The notes beneath the pieces are model-generated. The model made no database searches. It had not been told where the DNA came from and worked only from the letters and a program-made list of their open reading frames with translations. A program made the position numbers and the translations under genes. Positions 34,198-45,800 of a DNA stretch of 64,000 bases are shown piece after piece (positions within the stretch are counted from its first letter, which is position 1; every line of letters starts with the position of its first letter). Location of the stretch: the NCBI GenBank assembly GCA_036852015.1, contig JAANDG010000150.1:62001-126000 (forward strand). Direction: 5' to 3'. This stretch comes from Pelodera strongyloides (taxonomy: Eukaryota; Nematoda; Chromadorea; Rhabditida; Rhabditidae).

Positions 34198-37100
34198 CTT
34201 GTAAAATAAAATGTAAGCTGATTCCGAATTCTTTTGCAATCCTCCCTCAGACAGTCCGAAGAAGTCCTCGATGGCCGAAGAATCGATCTTCTCAAACAAA
34301 AACAAAAACTTAGTTCACACTTTTTTCGGTGCAACAACTAGCTTCAAAGTGGCATGACCCGTGGTTTTGGAATTCTGGAAAATGCCAATGCACTCCCACG
34401 TATCTGTGTATTATGTGCAATTTCCGCTGTCGCGTCTGTTTCGAAAGCTTGGCACATAGTGGGTGGAACACATAGAAATACAGTTTTCTTCTTCAGCACA
34501 CGCTTCACAAACCACAAGCAATACCACTTCAAATAAATTTTCATATTACACATAGCATAAGAAACAAAGAAGGTACAATAATTCGCGGAACTCACATCAA
34601 CAATATCATCGTCAAATAGCAGCCAGAAGTTGTTGCTCTTCACTACCGTAATATAATGTCCACGGTTAGGAGTGGCTCCGCAATGCACAACAACGGCACA
34701 TAAATCATAGAGCCGGTCGGCATTTACAGCATCGTCGCTCTGAAAAGTTACTAGCATTCGAGACAGGACCGAAATAATAAAGTCAGTGATATTTTTAATA
34801 GATAAAGTTTCAATGAAACATTCGAAGTTCCGAAGATGGTCCATGTCAAAAATCAGTATACCTCCTCTCCTTGCATAGCCTTACCTTTTTAGCGACGGCT
34901 TATTCGAAACACCGGCAAGTTTTTGAAACGCATCGTGTACAGCTGAATTCTTACGTATTTATGCTAAGTTACCGAATTTAGCTCGATTTTTTCTTCTAAT
35001 TTATGTTCATTTGCATAAGCTGCATAAGAACCTGGTGTACTCCATGTTTCAAAAACCGGCCGGTCTTTCGCTTTAAGCACTGCCTGAGTGTGGTCGGTTA
35101 TTGAGCGATAAAGACGCTAACCACTCACGATTTTTTGTTGCCAAGGATCAATTTCTGCCTGCTAAAACAAAGCTAAAAGCTAAAACTCCAACTTACCACA
35201 TTAAAAAGTCGCAGTTCGAGCGGAAACAGAACCCGATATGACAACTTGGTATATCGACTCAATTGGTCCATGTATTTGAATCTGAATAATTTTGTCAATG
35301 AAATGAGAAATGCGAGAGCGAGGAAAGGGAGGAGTAAGCGAGTAAGAGGAAAGGATATTTCGTATTCACTACTCAGGGCATAAAACTCGTCGGGAAAAGC
35401 TCAAAACGCACCATCCAAATATATGTAGGGGTTTCCCAAAATTATAACTATTCATGATACGTTTTTAATGTTTTCACCATGCCATGCCAGTTTATGCCAT
35501 GTCACGACTTGAAAAAAGTAAGATCACCTTTTGCGGATTTGCTCAAAGACTATGAATACACCAGGATAAACAATACACGGAATAAATAACAGTAGCAAAC
35601 AAAAAGCGCTTACCTCTTGAGATGCAAAGCTAGCATTCGAGGCAATTTCTTGATTCGCATCCGCTTCTGAGCTTCCTGATGTGAACAGCATGTCTCACAG
35701 TAGTACTTTTGTTCGCCGCACAAAGTCTCGGTCTGGAGCGCAAACAAGGTGAGATTATAGCAGCTAGTCAGCAACTGTGATCTACTTCAAAAAATTAAAG
35801 CGATGCGGCACGTGGTTTATAAATTATGAACGTATACTGGGCAACTGCATGTCTTGTATGTAAACGCGGAAAGAAAAGGAATTCACCACAGAAACTTGCA
35901 CGTAATACGTAGTTCTACGGTTCAAAATCACGTACTATAAAACAAAGCACATTGTAGATAGGTAGAGAATTTGTTGCTAGTACCAAACAGTGAAACTGCT
36001 CAGTTGCAAACATTTGTCTTAAAAATAATGGAACATTCACACATGTGATACAGAAACGTTGTATTACTTACCAGATTTAATTATTCCTTTTATATGTCGT
36101 AATACACATATTGAAAGTGTCAATAAAGACTTACATTTGAGAAAACGCGAAGGCAGTGTGTAATCGAAGCATTCTGGTCCACATCCACTGATAGATCCAA
36201 AAAATCTTCATCTTTACTCGAAACCTAAAGAAAACAATACATAAACAGGGCATAAGGGAAAAGCTCGAAAACACAATCCAAATATAAGTAGCGTTTCCGA
36301 AACTTGTATCTCTTTATGGTACGTTTCTGAATTTCACCATACCTAATATTCTACTCCCGACGGTGGTATGAATGGCTACGAGCTCAAGACCACCGTCTAA
36401 ATTTATGCAATATGCTAATTCGGGTGGTGGTTTCGTCGGTCAGAACGTCAACGAGTTTATGCCATGTACACAAACAGCTATCACGGTGTGAATGAGTTCA
36501 TCCATTTAACAAATAAAATAAATAAATAGCAGTCCTACATGCATACACCCAGTTGTAAATGTTGAGTGGAAAATTTTTCGGGAATGTGTATGTTTCACCA
36601 ATCCAATGTAAGAAATTAGCAAAGGCTTCGGCAATAAAAACATAGCCTGCCTGCGTGTGCGTTTACTAACTAACCCTATATGCCAAGTTGAGTCCGTTTT
36701 CTTGCATAATGTGGTGTTGCTAGTTTACATCGTAAATCACTTAAATAGACACAATCAAAGCCGAGAGAAACAGCCAATTGAATGTATAAACGTAAAAATA
36801 CCGTTTCACAATTGAGGCACCGTGTTTCGTTGGTCAGAGTTCCTTGGAAAATGTCCTGAACCCAGGTAGTATCTCCCGTCTTGCAACTCCTGAAACAGGC
36901 AATACATAATACATCTGTGAAATAAACTTCTTGGTCATAAAAAAAAAAAAAAAACCGTTATTAAAATGCGAAGGATAGTGATATGCAGTACAATGTACAA
37001 TAAGAAATGAATGAATGTGTTGAGATTATACATTACACAAAGTGTAGAATGAAAGTAAGTTGATCACACAAAATAAAGAAAACATCGGAAGATAAAAAGA

Positions 37101-39083
37101 AGACGCTAAAATAGAACATACCCAGGCTGTGAATCACTCCTTGGACGTTCCCGTTCTCCATTGGCAGATGCCGACCCGTGTTCCGGTTGCGGATTGTTAT
37201 GCGGGTTCTATAAAAATGAAACAATATAACAACTTCAAAGATCTATGTAGTTAGCAATAACGAGAATTGAAATAAATACCGTTACATTCAAATATATATG
37301 TTGGGTTGGTGATCGCTGTTTTGTTAACAATCCCTACCGATATATTTTATGGCATACACACTTTACACACCTTATAGAGCGAATCAGCAAAGGTAGATAA
37401 TTACAAATAAAATAATGAGCTATGCCACAAAAACACAGAGAGAAGGGAAAAATAGAACCAACAAGCAGAATAATTCAACGCCAACCTTCCGCAGCGTTCC
37501 ATTCTTCACAGCCGTCGGCGGACGATCCCTCGTTTCTTCTATTAACGTCTCCGAAATAGTGTTGAGGAGGTAATTCAGGAACTCATGTGCATCTTGTTGC
37601 ATGTAGTTATCGAACAACTCTGCAAAAATCAAAATCAAGCAAACGTAAGTATTACCGCCTTGGATTTGGAGCTAAAAATGAAGATTCCCGTCTTCGAGAG
37701 CAAACGGGGCCCTGGATTCTACATGCATAAGTCTGTGTGTGATGATTGTATATCTGAATAAAGTGACATTCACAAAATTTAGGAATGACAAGGGAGAAGC
37801 TCGTCCACAAACAAAGTATTCGCGCGGAATGTATGCTAGACAACTGCATTCCAAATTCCAGCGCATTATTTTTCATTCAGTGCCGGCGATGTCCGGCATA
37901 GGGCACACGGTACAGAAATTCGCAATTCGCATATAATACACGCGAGTACATTTTTCCAGCATACTTTATAAAAGCACGTGCCCTATCGCTTTAAAAAGCA
38001 AGCCCAATTATCTTTTTTTTTTCGCCATAAGGAACCTGGACTCAGTCGAACAATGAAGTATGAAAATAAATCAACCTATACCGACTGACAAAGCAATCCT
38101 TGTTTGCTTATGATTGTTAATATTAAAGATTTGCATATAATCCTAACGTAAACGTACCATTTTCTTTCTTCAGTTTGCTAATAAACTTCTTCGGCGCAAT
38201 AGTTCCAACTCTTCTCTTCTGTGTGGCAATACTGTGGAACAAATCGGCTAGACATGTGAGCAGATTTTCCTTTTGATTTCCTGAAAAAAAAACAATTTGT
38301 ATTAAATTTCAAAGTAGTTACGGTACTGAGGCACCGCATAGGTTAGGTTAAATAATATAAATATCACTTTGTTCAGCTTCAGACACACAATCATCAAACA
38401 TAGACTTAGCTTATAATTTATTATGCACACGACAATCAAGAAATCAATGTAAGGCCGTAAGGTGCAGTTAAAATTTCGCACTGCGCTGGAATCGATCCTA
38501 CGACCTATTTCTCTGAGAGCGAGGCACTTGCCACTGCGCCTTCCCATAAATTTTTTTCTAGCTTCGGCGACAGGCATATTTTACGGTAAATATCAGTATG
38601 TAAATTCGCAGCGAATGCAACACTTGTCCGGTGATAGTATGATCCAAAAAAGTACATTTGGCTCGTGATTATTGGGTGATTTGCGATAATAAATAATAAC
38701 AATAAGGAAAAGGCCAACTAACCCGACTTCTTCAACTGTTGTTTGTATTGCAAAATTTTCTCTCTGAATGGCTGGCAGAAATAAAGCGCTTGTATCACCG
38801 AATTGCAGTAACAGGTATTGCCAAACTAAAAAAAAAAGAATATAAAAGTGCATTCAAAAAACTATGGTCATACACTATTCGTGTGTGAAATTTGAAATTT
38901 TAACTACATGATAACATTATCATTGAATGTTTCATATGATATGAAAATATTAATATGTCATTCATCAACAAAAAAAAACTGTATTAGAGCTTTAAAACTC
39001 ACATTCACAAGTCCGTAGTAGTGTTCATTTGCGAAACTATCCGAATTTATTTCCTTCTCAAGCTGAGAGGAAGCATTGGCTCC
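34198..39083 (-). CDS. USP46: USP12/USP46-type ubiquitin carboxyl-terminal hydrolase (first and last codons unresolved)
   Basis: Cysteine deubiquitinase of the USP12/46 branch; these enzymes work with the WD40 cofactors WDR48 and WDR20. Exons: 39003-39083, 38723-38825, 38158-38280, 37486-37619, 37122-37207, 36802-36889, 36135-36224, 35614-35732, 35197-35281, 34596-34739, 34198-34290; together 382 codons in phase (human USP46 has 366 residues). Exon 38723-38825 holds the Cys box [16 protein letters not shown]. Exon 37486-37619 holds [17 protein letters not shown]. Zinc-ribbon cysteines are split between CLNCET and YYCETCC. Exon 34596-34739 holds the His box NRGHYITVV and the Asp in FDDDIV. Relative to vertebrates, exon 37122-37207 is a poorly conserved insertion rich in Asn, Pro and Arg. 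The last exon should be a few codons long (family end is near ILFYQ), and the about 12-residue N-terminal exon was not found. Introns hold MITEs and family C repeats. Confidence 0.95.
34340..34536. mobile_element. MITE-like palindrome, family B
   Basis: GCTTCAAAGTGGCATGACCC and ACAAGCAATACCACTTCAAA form diverged terminal inverted repeats in the USP46 intron 34291-34595. Confidence 0.6.
34897..35076. mobile_element. MITE-like palindrome, family A (left end degraded)
   Basis: The right end ACCGGCCGGTCTTTCGCTTTAA is intact. The left end retains ACCGGCAAGTTTTTGAAACG. It lies in the USP46 intron 34740-35196. Confidence 0.7.
35375..35505. mobile_element. Palindromic element, family C (shortened copy)
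   Basis: Starts CAGGGCATAAAACTCGTCGG like the copy at 15474 and ends CCAGTTTATGCCATG. The middle present in other copies is missing. It lies in the USP46 intron 35282-35613. Confidence 0.65.
35795..35945. mobile_element. MITE-like palindrome, family B
   Basis: TTAAAGCGATGCGGCACGTG at the left; the right end is degraded (TTCAAAATCACGTACTATAA). It lies in the USP46 intron 35733-36134. Confidence 0.6.
36247..36466. mobile_element. Palindromic element, family C
   Basis: Starts CAGGGCATAAGGGAAAAGCTC and ends GTCAACGAGTTTATGCCATG. The centre is nearly the same as in the 15474 copy (CGACGGTGGTATG and TTCGGGTGGTGGTTTCGTCG). It lies in the USP46 intron 36225-36801. Confidence 0.75.
37850..37994. mobile_element. 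MITE-like remnant, family B
   Basis: The right end AAAGCACGTGCCCTATCGCTTTAA is clear. The left end is weak. It lies in the USP46 intron 37620-38157. Confidence 0.45.
38467..38545 (-). repeat. tRNA-like relic (SINE head)
   Basis: On the minus strand GGCGCAGTGGCAAGTGCCTC (A-box) and AGGATCGATTCCAGCG (B-box) are spaced as in a tRNA, but the arms pair badly. It lies in the USP46 intron 38281-38722. It is a tRNA-derived element or pseudogene. Confidence 0.55.
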
Positions 39084-40329
39084 CTAAATAAAAGTTCACG
39101 AAATAGACGGTTATCGGTTATAATATACTAAGCGCAACCAAAAACTCTAATAAATTTTGAAGAACGAACAATTACATTACTTGCATTCGAAGGAAAACCT
39201 GGTCAGCTTCTCCATTTGCTCTTGCTCTTGTTTTTTATTTTCAAAGAAATGTATTGATTTTGTTCTTCCAGAATCAGAATAAACCAAATTGAATGCAATA
39301 TATTTGCTCAAAGTACTACGAAAAAAAACATACCATTACGTGAAAATTGAAAAGGCTCCCACTCGCTCGTTACTATCTCGAAAGACCTGCAATTTTATAA
39401 GTGTCATGCAATCATATATGATTAAAACAAATACAAAAATTTCAGGACATGCCACGGATAGACAGGCATAGAGTTAGCACACATATAATTCTAAGTATTC
39501 CGGTGAATATAAAATCAATAAAAAACCATCCGTTTGACGAGACATTAAAACATACTGACAAGGTGACAATGTCATAACTAGGCATACTGCACTAATTGTA
39601 CGACACTAGAGCATACTGCACTGGAGGCTTGTAGGAATATTACAGACCTATATACAAATGAAGAACGGAAAACAACAGAGTTAAATGAAGAGGCAATGGA
39701 AAATCATGACGCCCAATATGACGGCATTGGTCAGAAGTAAAGCATCTTTGACGCTTTTAAGACTTCACGTATAATAAACCAACACAACCGAAAACATATC
39801 AATGAATGAATGCAACAATGAATGAGAAGTTTTTGAATGAAGTTGATCAGATTGCAAAATTCAAGCGCGACGTGCCGCTCCGCGAGGAAGATTTGGTCCT
39901 GTGCTACTCATGTGTTTTCGTGTAAAAGACTCGACCCGGATAAGAGCGCACAAAATTAGCACCACTCATAGGAAGTATCAAGTTTTCATGAATTTTGCGT
40001 CAAGTTTGATTGATTTATATGTAAAAAGCAAAATCCCAATATTAGGCGAGATGTATGCTAGATCTATGCTATTTTGAACTTTGCCGGAATTTTTTTTGCA
40101 AAAGGCATTGGTCAAACTACGGTATTTGGGCGGTGGTGTAAAATTTTTTACGAGGGCACCGTAACCAATTGTCAATGCCGCATAAAACCACCAAATACGC
40201 AAGTAAACGCTGTTCGAATAAATAGTTAACTACAATCATTCATTTCTTATTATATAAAGTAAGAGCGTTTGTTAGCGTATTTTATTTGTTTGTGCCGCGC
40301 ACGTTACGCTTGAACTACTAGTCATGTGG

Positions 40330-40425
40330 AGCACCAAATACTGGCAGTAGCGGGACTCGACCCGGCCAGCTCTCACTCAGATAGTCTAGCGCTTTTCCAA
40401 TTGCTCAGTTTTGCCGCGCACCACC
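40330..40425 (-). repeat. tRNA-like relic
   Basis: On the minus strand GAGCAATTGGAAAAGCGC is followed by a B-box GGGTCGAGTCCCGC. Pairing in the D and anticodon arms is poor. It is a pseudogene or SINE head. Confidence 0.5.
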
Positions 40426-40630
40426 TGCGTTTCGACGGTTTCAACATCATGCTCCTTATTCAAAGGTAGTTCAAAGGTTCAACGTTCAACCAGGCAGGTG
40501 TCTAAAGTTACGAGTTCTCCGAGGTCCTCATTTGTTTACACGACGAGTTTCAGACAACAGATTGATCGATCCTCACCACAGGATATAGTGAACCTGAACC
40601 TCTAGCGGTATGTCTTCAGGAAAGGATATA

Positions 40631-40778
40631 TTAGCCCGTATTCTCGGGGCGACGGAAATGTTCCGTTGGGGAACTCATTTGTATGCAAATTTCTCGACTA
40701 TCTAGACTACCTGGAAAAAATTGCATACAAATGAGTTCCCCAACGGAACATTTCCGTCGTCCCGAGAATACGGGCTAA
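40631..40778. mobile_element. Palindromic element TTAGCCCGTATTCTCG...CTAA
   Basis: Two arms of about 60 bp, TTAGCCCGTATTCTCGGGGC at the left and CCCGAGAATACGGGCTAA at the right, pair almost perfectly through CGGAAATGTTCCGTTGGGGA and GCATACAAATGAG. The tips are TTAG/CTAA. It shares its end with 14492-14783. Confidence 0.88.
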
Positions 40779-40863
40779 TGAATCGTTCATGAAAATTACA
40801 TATACACAATTCAATGATCCGATCAAAACAAAGAAAGAAGACTATTCTAAAAACATTTATTTC

Positions 40864-42828
40864 CTAATTTTTGAGCACGTTATAGAAGGCTTGTCTGGGA
40901 ATGTGCACCTTTCCCAGCTGTTTCATTCTCTCTTTTCCTTTCTTCTGATGAGACAACTTCTTGTTTAACCGCTCCATTCCTCCACCACCGAAATTGCCTG
41001 AAAAAGATATTCATACACTGAACATTCACTGACGAAACTCCGGTGATGCGCGGCGAAACCCTGGGGCGCAAAATTAGCGCGGCGAAATCTAGGCGCTACA
41101 ATTGTGCGAAAACTGATGCTCAGTGCACTAGCGAGAACCTGGCGAAGACTGAGCGAAGTGCGCGACGAGATGTAGTTTTTTTCGCGGCGCACCATTAGAA
41201 TTTCGCGTTGTAAGTGGATCAAAAAGGGCTGCGATCATTGGGCACTTTTCTAATATAAAAAGAATCCCAATTTTGAATAATTTGTGTTTTGAATAATATT
41301 TCTTGGTTCTTTATTTAAAAAAAGAAACCTTTTAATAATTGTGTAAAATCTCGTTTCATCGGCGCGATCACACCCTGACATAGCGCCTTCGTTGATTTAC
41401 CCACTGTAGCTTTGATCACGACCTAATAAGATAAATTAGTTATATGTAAAAAAAATACTATAAAAATTTGTCTAGACAACAAACAACATAGACACATATG
41501 CTCCCGTATAGAATACAGAGGAGAACAGTTATTTTAGATGTCTAGCACACAATCTACACATAAACCACGTGCTACACCACTTTAAAAAACATACCTCGTA
41601 CTGCTGTCTCGGAATCTCTCTACACATAAACCACGTGTTACACCACTTTAAAGGACCTACCTCATACTGTTGTCTCGGAATCTCTCTACACACAAATCAC
41701 GTGCTACACCACTTTAAAAAACATACCTCATACTACTGTCTGGGAATCTCTCTACATATAAACCACGTGCTACACCACTTTAAAAACCACACCTCATACT
41801 GCTGTCTCGGAATCTCTCTCTTCAGCCGGTGGACCATCACCTTGGCTCGGTCACGAGCCATTACAGCTGGGATGATTTGAGAGAATTCGGACACCTGAAA
41901 CCATGCTGAAATCCTATAAATATAAATCTACTGGATAATTACTATCGGATTTTTTTTGCACAATAGTCATATAGGCACATACCGCTGTATGTAGTTTTAA
42001 CCGCTTTTGTAGAGACGGCATGTTCAAATAAATCTACTGTGCCTATATGACTTTTATGCAAAAAAAAACATATACTGTTTATCCAGTAGATTTATAGTTC
42101 TATGACTTAACTATGTTCATATACGGTTCGAGATGATTACGCATTGTCTACTCGTTCATTCCATGAAATCTAGCTCTCCTTCCCTCTCACCTCCATGTTA
42201 TTGATATGAATGGCTAGCTTGATCAACTGGGTCTCGTTGTATCCATCCGCTTCGTAATCAAATGAGGCAGCTCCACTGGTCAACCGTTTCAGTGTTTCGA
42301 AGAAGTCGACAACAATCTCAGCTAGCGGCATCCTATAAAAGTTACACGTCAGTCGGATCGCACACCTGTGCCATAGGTGCGCGAGGTCGAGGAGCTCGCG
42401 AACACAGAAAACTTGTCCGCATAAATGTTGGCGTGCTCCTGGCGCATGAGCGGCTCACAAGTTTTCGGAATGCATTTCCTTTCTCAATTCTACATTACGC
42501 GACCATTTAGTCAAAACAACTTAACCCAATTCAATAGCATAAGTGACTTCATCGTTGCACCGAAAGCAGCACAAGTTCTACCTATCAATTATTATCCAAA
42601 ATTATTCCGATAAAAATCGATACGACTACCGTACCTCCACGTAATGAGCAGTCTATCTTGATCCACTACGCTCACATCACCTCTCTCGCCTCTCTTGTCA
42701 GAGCACAGTCCATTCACGGTGCCCATCATGTCAGCGGGGACGACGATTCGAACCTGAGCATGTGTAATTTTCCTAAATTTCTCGCTCTCCTGCCTACCTG
42801 CCTCCCCATCATGGCACCGTCTCCACCT

Positions 42829-42870
<42 letters not shown>

Positions 42871-45800
42871 CCTATCTCACCTTCACTATCGGTTCAAGGA
42901 AGGTTTCAATATCGCTTTCATCGGGGAACTTCGATGGATCAGCAATCCGAATCTCGCCCTCTCCCGCAAATCGCTTCCTTCGGATCGTCTCGTTGTCCTT
43001 TACACGGGCCCTGAAAAGAAACAAAACATATCTCAACAAGGCAACCTCTAAATCGGTATTTGTCCCTTTGAGCCACAAACCACATAGTTTTGCATAGGTT
43101 CTTTTGTAGAGAGTTTGTAGCCCTTTTGAGCCACAAACCAGATTGCAGGGCAAATATCGATTTAGAGGTTCCTTTGTAAGTTTATGAGGTGCACGCCCTT
43201 GAAGCAAAAGGGAATTTTTTTTACTTGGACTGAGGAAGCTGGGAACTTATCTTTACAATTACGACATCGGAGTTACAAGCGCCCCACACAAACAAGGCCC
43301 CTAGTTTGGTCCCAGACAGACACTTCTTAGAAGAGATCAAAGACAAATACTGATAGCTCAAGTCTACCGTACCTGTACTCGACACTCGGTTGTGTGAGAA
43401 TCACTTGAGCATCGTGCTCTTGCTCAAGACGAGCTCCGAATACCTCCATGTGGAGCACACCGAGGAAACCGACACGCCAACCGAGACCTGCGAATGTGAT
43501 TATATTCGGTCGTGAGCAGGTGTGGTGTATACACGCACCCTTACAAGGTTGTTCCACAAACTAACATAGCTACACCCGAAAATGAGGACTCAGATTCCAA
43601 TAGATGATATACACTAAATATTACGATATTCCTCTGTATGCAATGTTTCCAAGTGTGCGGGTGTTTGCCAAATGTATATAGTCCCGATTATCTTCAAAAA
43701 CATACCCAGTGCCGAGCTACTGTCCGGAGTGACCACCACAGCCGGATCATTGAGGCACAACCTCTCGACAGCCTGCTTCAGTGTCTCGTAGTCTGCCGTC
43801 TGCACGGGAAACAGTCCCGCGTATACGGTAGGTTGTACGGGTTTGAATCCCGGCAATGGCTCCACTTGATCTCTTCCCTCGTTAGAACTATCCGAGTATA
43901 GTGTTTCTCCGACAGCTGCCTGCAACAACATGCTTCAGTGATCCGTAATAAGGAGTAGCGAGCCGTAAGAGTAATTTGTATGCTACACACACCTTCATTT
44001 TGACTAATACCGTAAGATTTATAAAAAGTCACCGAGAAAGGCCCAACGAGAGAGGGGAAGGTAGACAGAGAGGGAGAGGGGGGAAAGAAATACAGAGTTA
44101 CGCAGCGGAGAGGGAAAAGAGATTGACTTTGAGAGAGAGACAGAGTCAGACCGATTCAAAGATTAGAAAGAGAGAGAGAGAGAGAGAGAGACTCACCTCT
44201 TGTACTGTCTTCATGTTGCAAATAAGGTATCCGACTTGCCCGGCATGAAGCGCTTGGCACGGGACCATATCCGGCCGAGTAACGCCCACCTAGATCATAT
44301 AAAGTACTTAACCCTAACTCAGTCATAGTCCATAAGGCCGTTGTTCAGCCCCGCTTCTCATCCAAAGTCTACCGTACCTCGGACACTTCATACTCCCTAT
44401 CGTTATGATATGATCGTATCCTCTCTCCTCTCCTCACACTTCCCTCCTTCACTTGGATGTAGGCGACGGCGCCCCGGTAGTGATCGAACGTACAGTCGTA
44501 GATTAGACCCTGGACAAAAAGATATAGCATTACATCGAAAATAAATTACAATGGCCTCCTTGTTTTTCAGTAGGTAGTCATATCATCATCGTGAAAACTA
44601 CCTCAACGGGAGTCCCTCACATATTTTTTTCTACCGACCGAGAGTCCCAGAAAACGCATATTTTTCATATAGGGAGACGTCTCCCGCCTTTGCGCACTGG
44701 TATCTGTACCAACAATTCCTAGGGATCTCTAACTTGTAACCGGGTATACAAAACAAAATATCCTCACCTTGAATGGTCGTTCTCGGTTCCCATTAGGGGG
44801 CGGGATCTGTGCAATTACCGTATCCAATATACCATCCACACCGACACCCGACTTGGCAGATATTCTGAAACCAAACACGCTGATTACGGTAAAAAAATTT
44901 GATAATTCTGAAAACAAGGCTGGCTACAGTACATCACAGGGGTTGAAGCACGATAAACAAGAAAACTACTCCAAGAAAAATGTCTAAGGATCAAAAACAA
45001 TATACCTCACACAAAAAAAGAACCTGCCACAAAAAAACCTTGAAATCCCGTCCACTACTTCGGGTTTACTTATCGCTGCAATATTTGTGTATCAAATATA
45101 GATTTACATATCCAAAAAGGAAGCTTTAGTTCTCACTTCAGGATCTCCTGTTTATTAAACTCGAACAAGTTCTTCAACTGCTGCTCGACCATCTCAATAT
45201 TGGCCCCTTTGAGGTCAATCTTGTTGATTACGGGAATCATTTGCACACTTCTCTCGAAAGCCAGCCAGAAGTTGGCGATTGTCTGCGCCTGAAATATTGT
45301 CAAATTAATATACTAATCGGCGAGCGCCAAATGTGCGCGAAATTGCATCCGCGCACAAAAAAAGTGTGCCACATCCTGCCAAACGTCCGCGAAACTGTTG
45401 CTACCGTTCTCACGGGAAACCAACACATACAACGTTTTTCGTAGCACAAAACTCCTTTTTTGCATATTACTCTGCAAAAAAAACTGAAAACCTACATACT
45501 ACCAGTTTCGATCAGCTATGCATTCAACTCATACCAGGGTCCACAATCACAATTCTCGAATAAAATTAAACTTGAAGAATCAACCTTGCGCACACAGACA
45601 TGACAACGCATAATCATCCCCCCAATCAAAGAAAGACTCCAATCATTCACCATTTTAATCGAATACCAATTAAGCAGAATCACAGACGAGCACCACAACA
45701 ACACCGCCATTCCCTCTCCCTTTCTCCCTCTCCATCTCTCTCCCTTCCTCTCCCTCTGTTCTCTCTCTCTCACTCTCTCCCCTCCTTCGATCATGACCTC

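Larger units (their letters stand above)
39084..40863. other. Region between USP12/46 and GUF1
   Basis: The first USP46 exon and promoter should be here but could not be identified. A start-like segment at about 39190-39225 on the minus strand has a donor in the wrong phase to join exon 39003-39083. The stretch holds a tRNA-like relic (40330-40425) and a perfect palindrome (40631-40778). The rest is AT-rich and featureless. Confidence 0.5.

Noticed and set aside
33667..34305. 212-codon minus-strand frame as the true USP46 C-terminus
   Set aside because: Only the part to 34198 matches the family. The remainder runs through TAA-type repeats, so splicing at GTATGG to a short last exon is more likely.
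43840..43870. B-box-like ACGGGTTTGAATCCCGG as a tRNA or SINE
   Set aside because: It lies in a conserved GUF1 coding exon (PGFKPVQP) with no A-box at the right distance.
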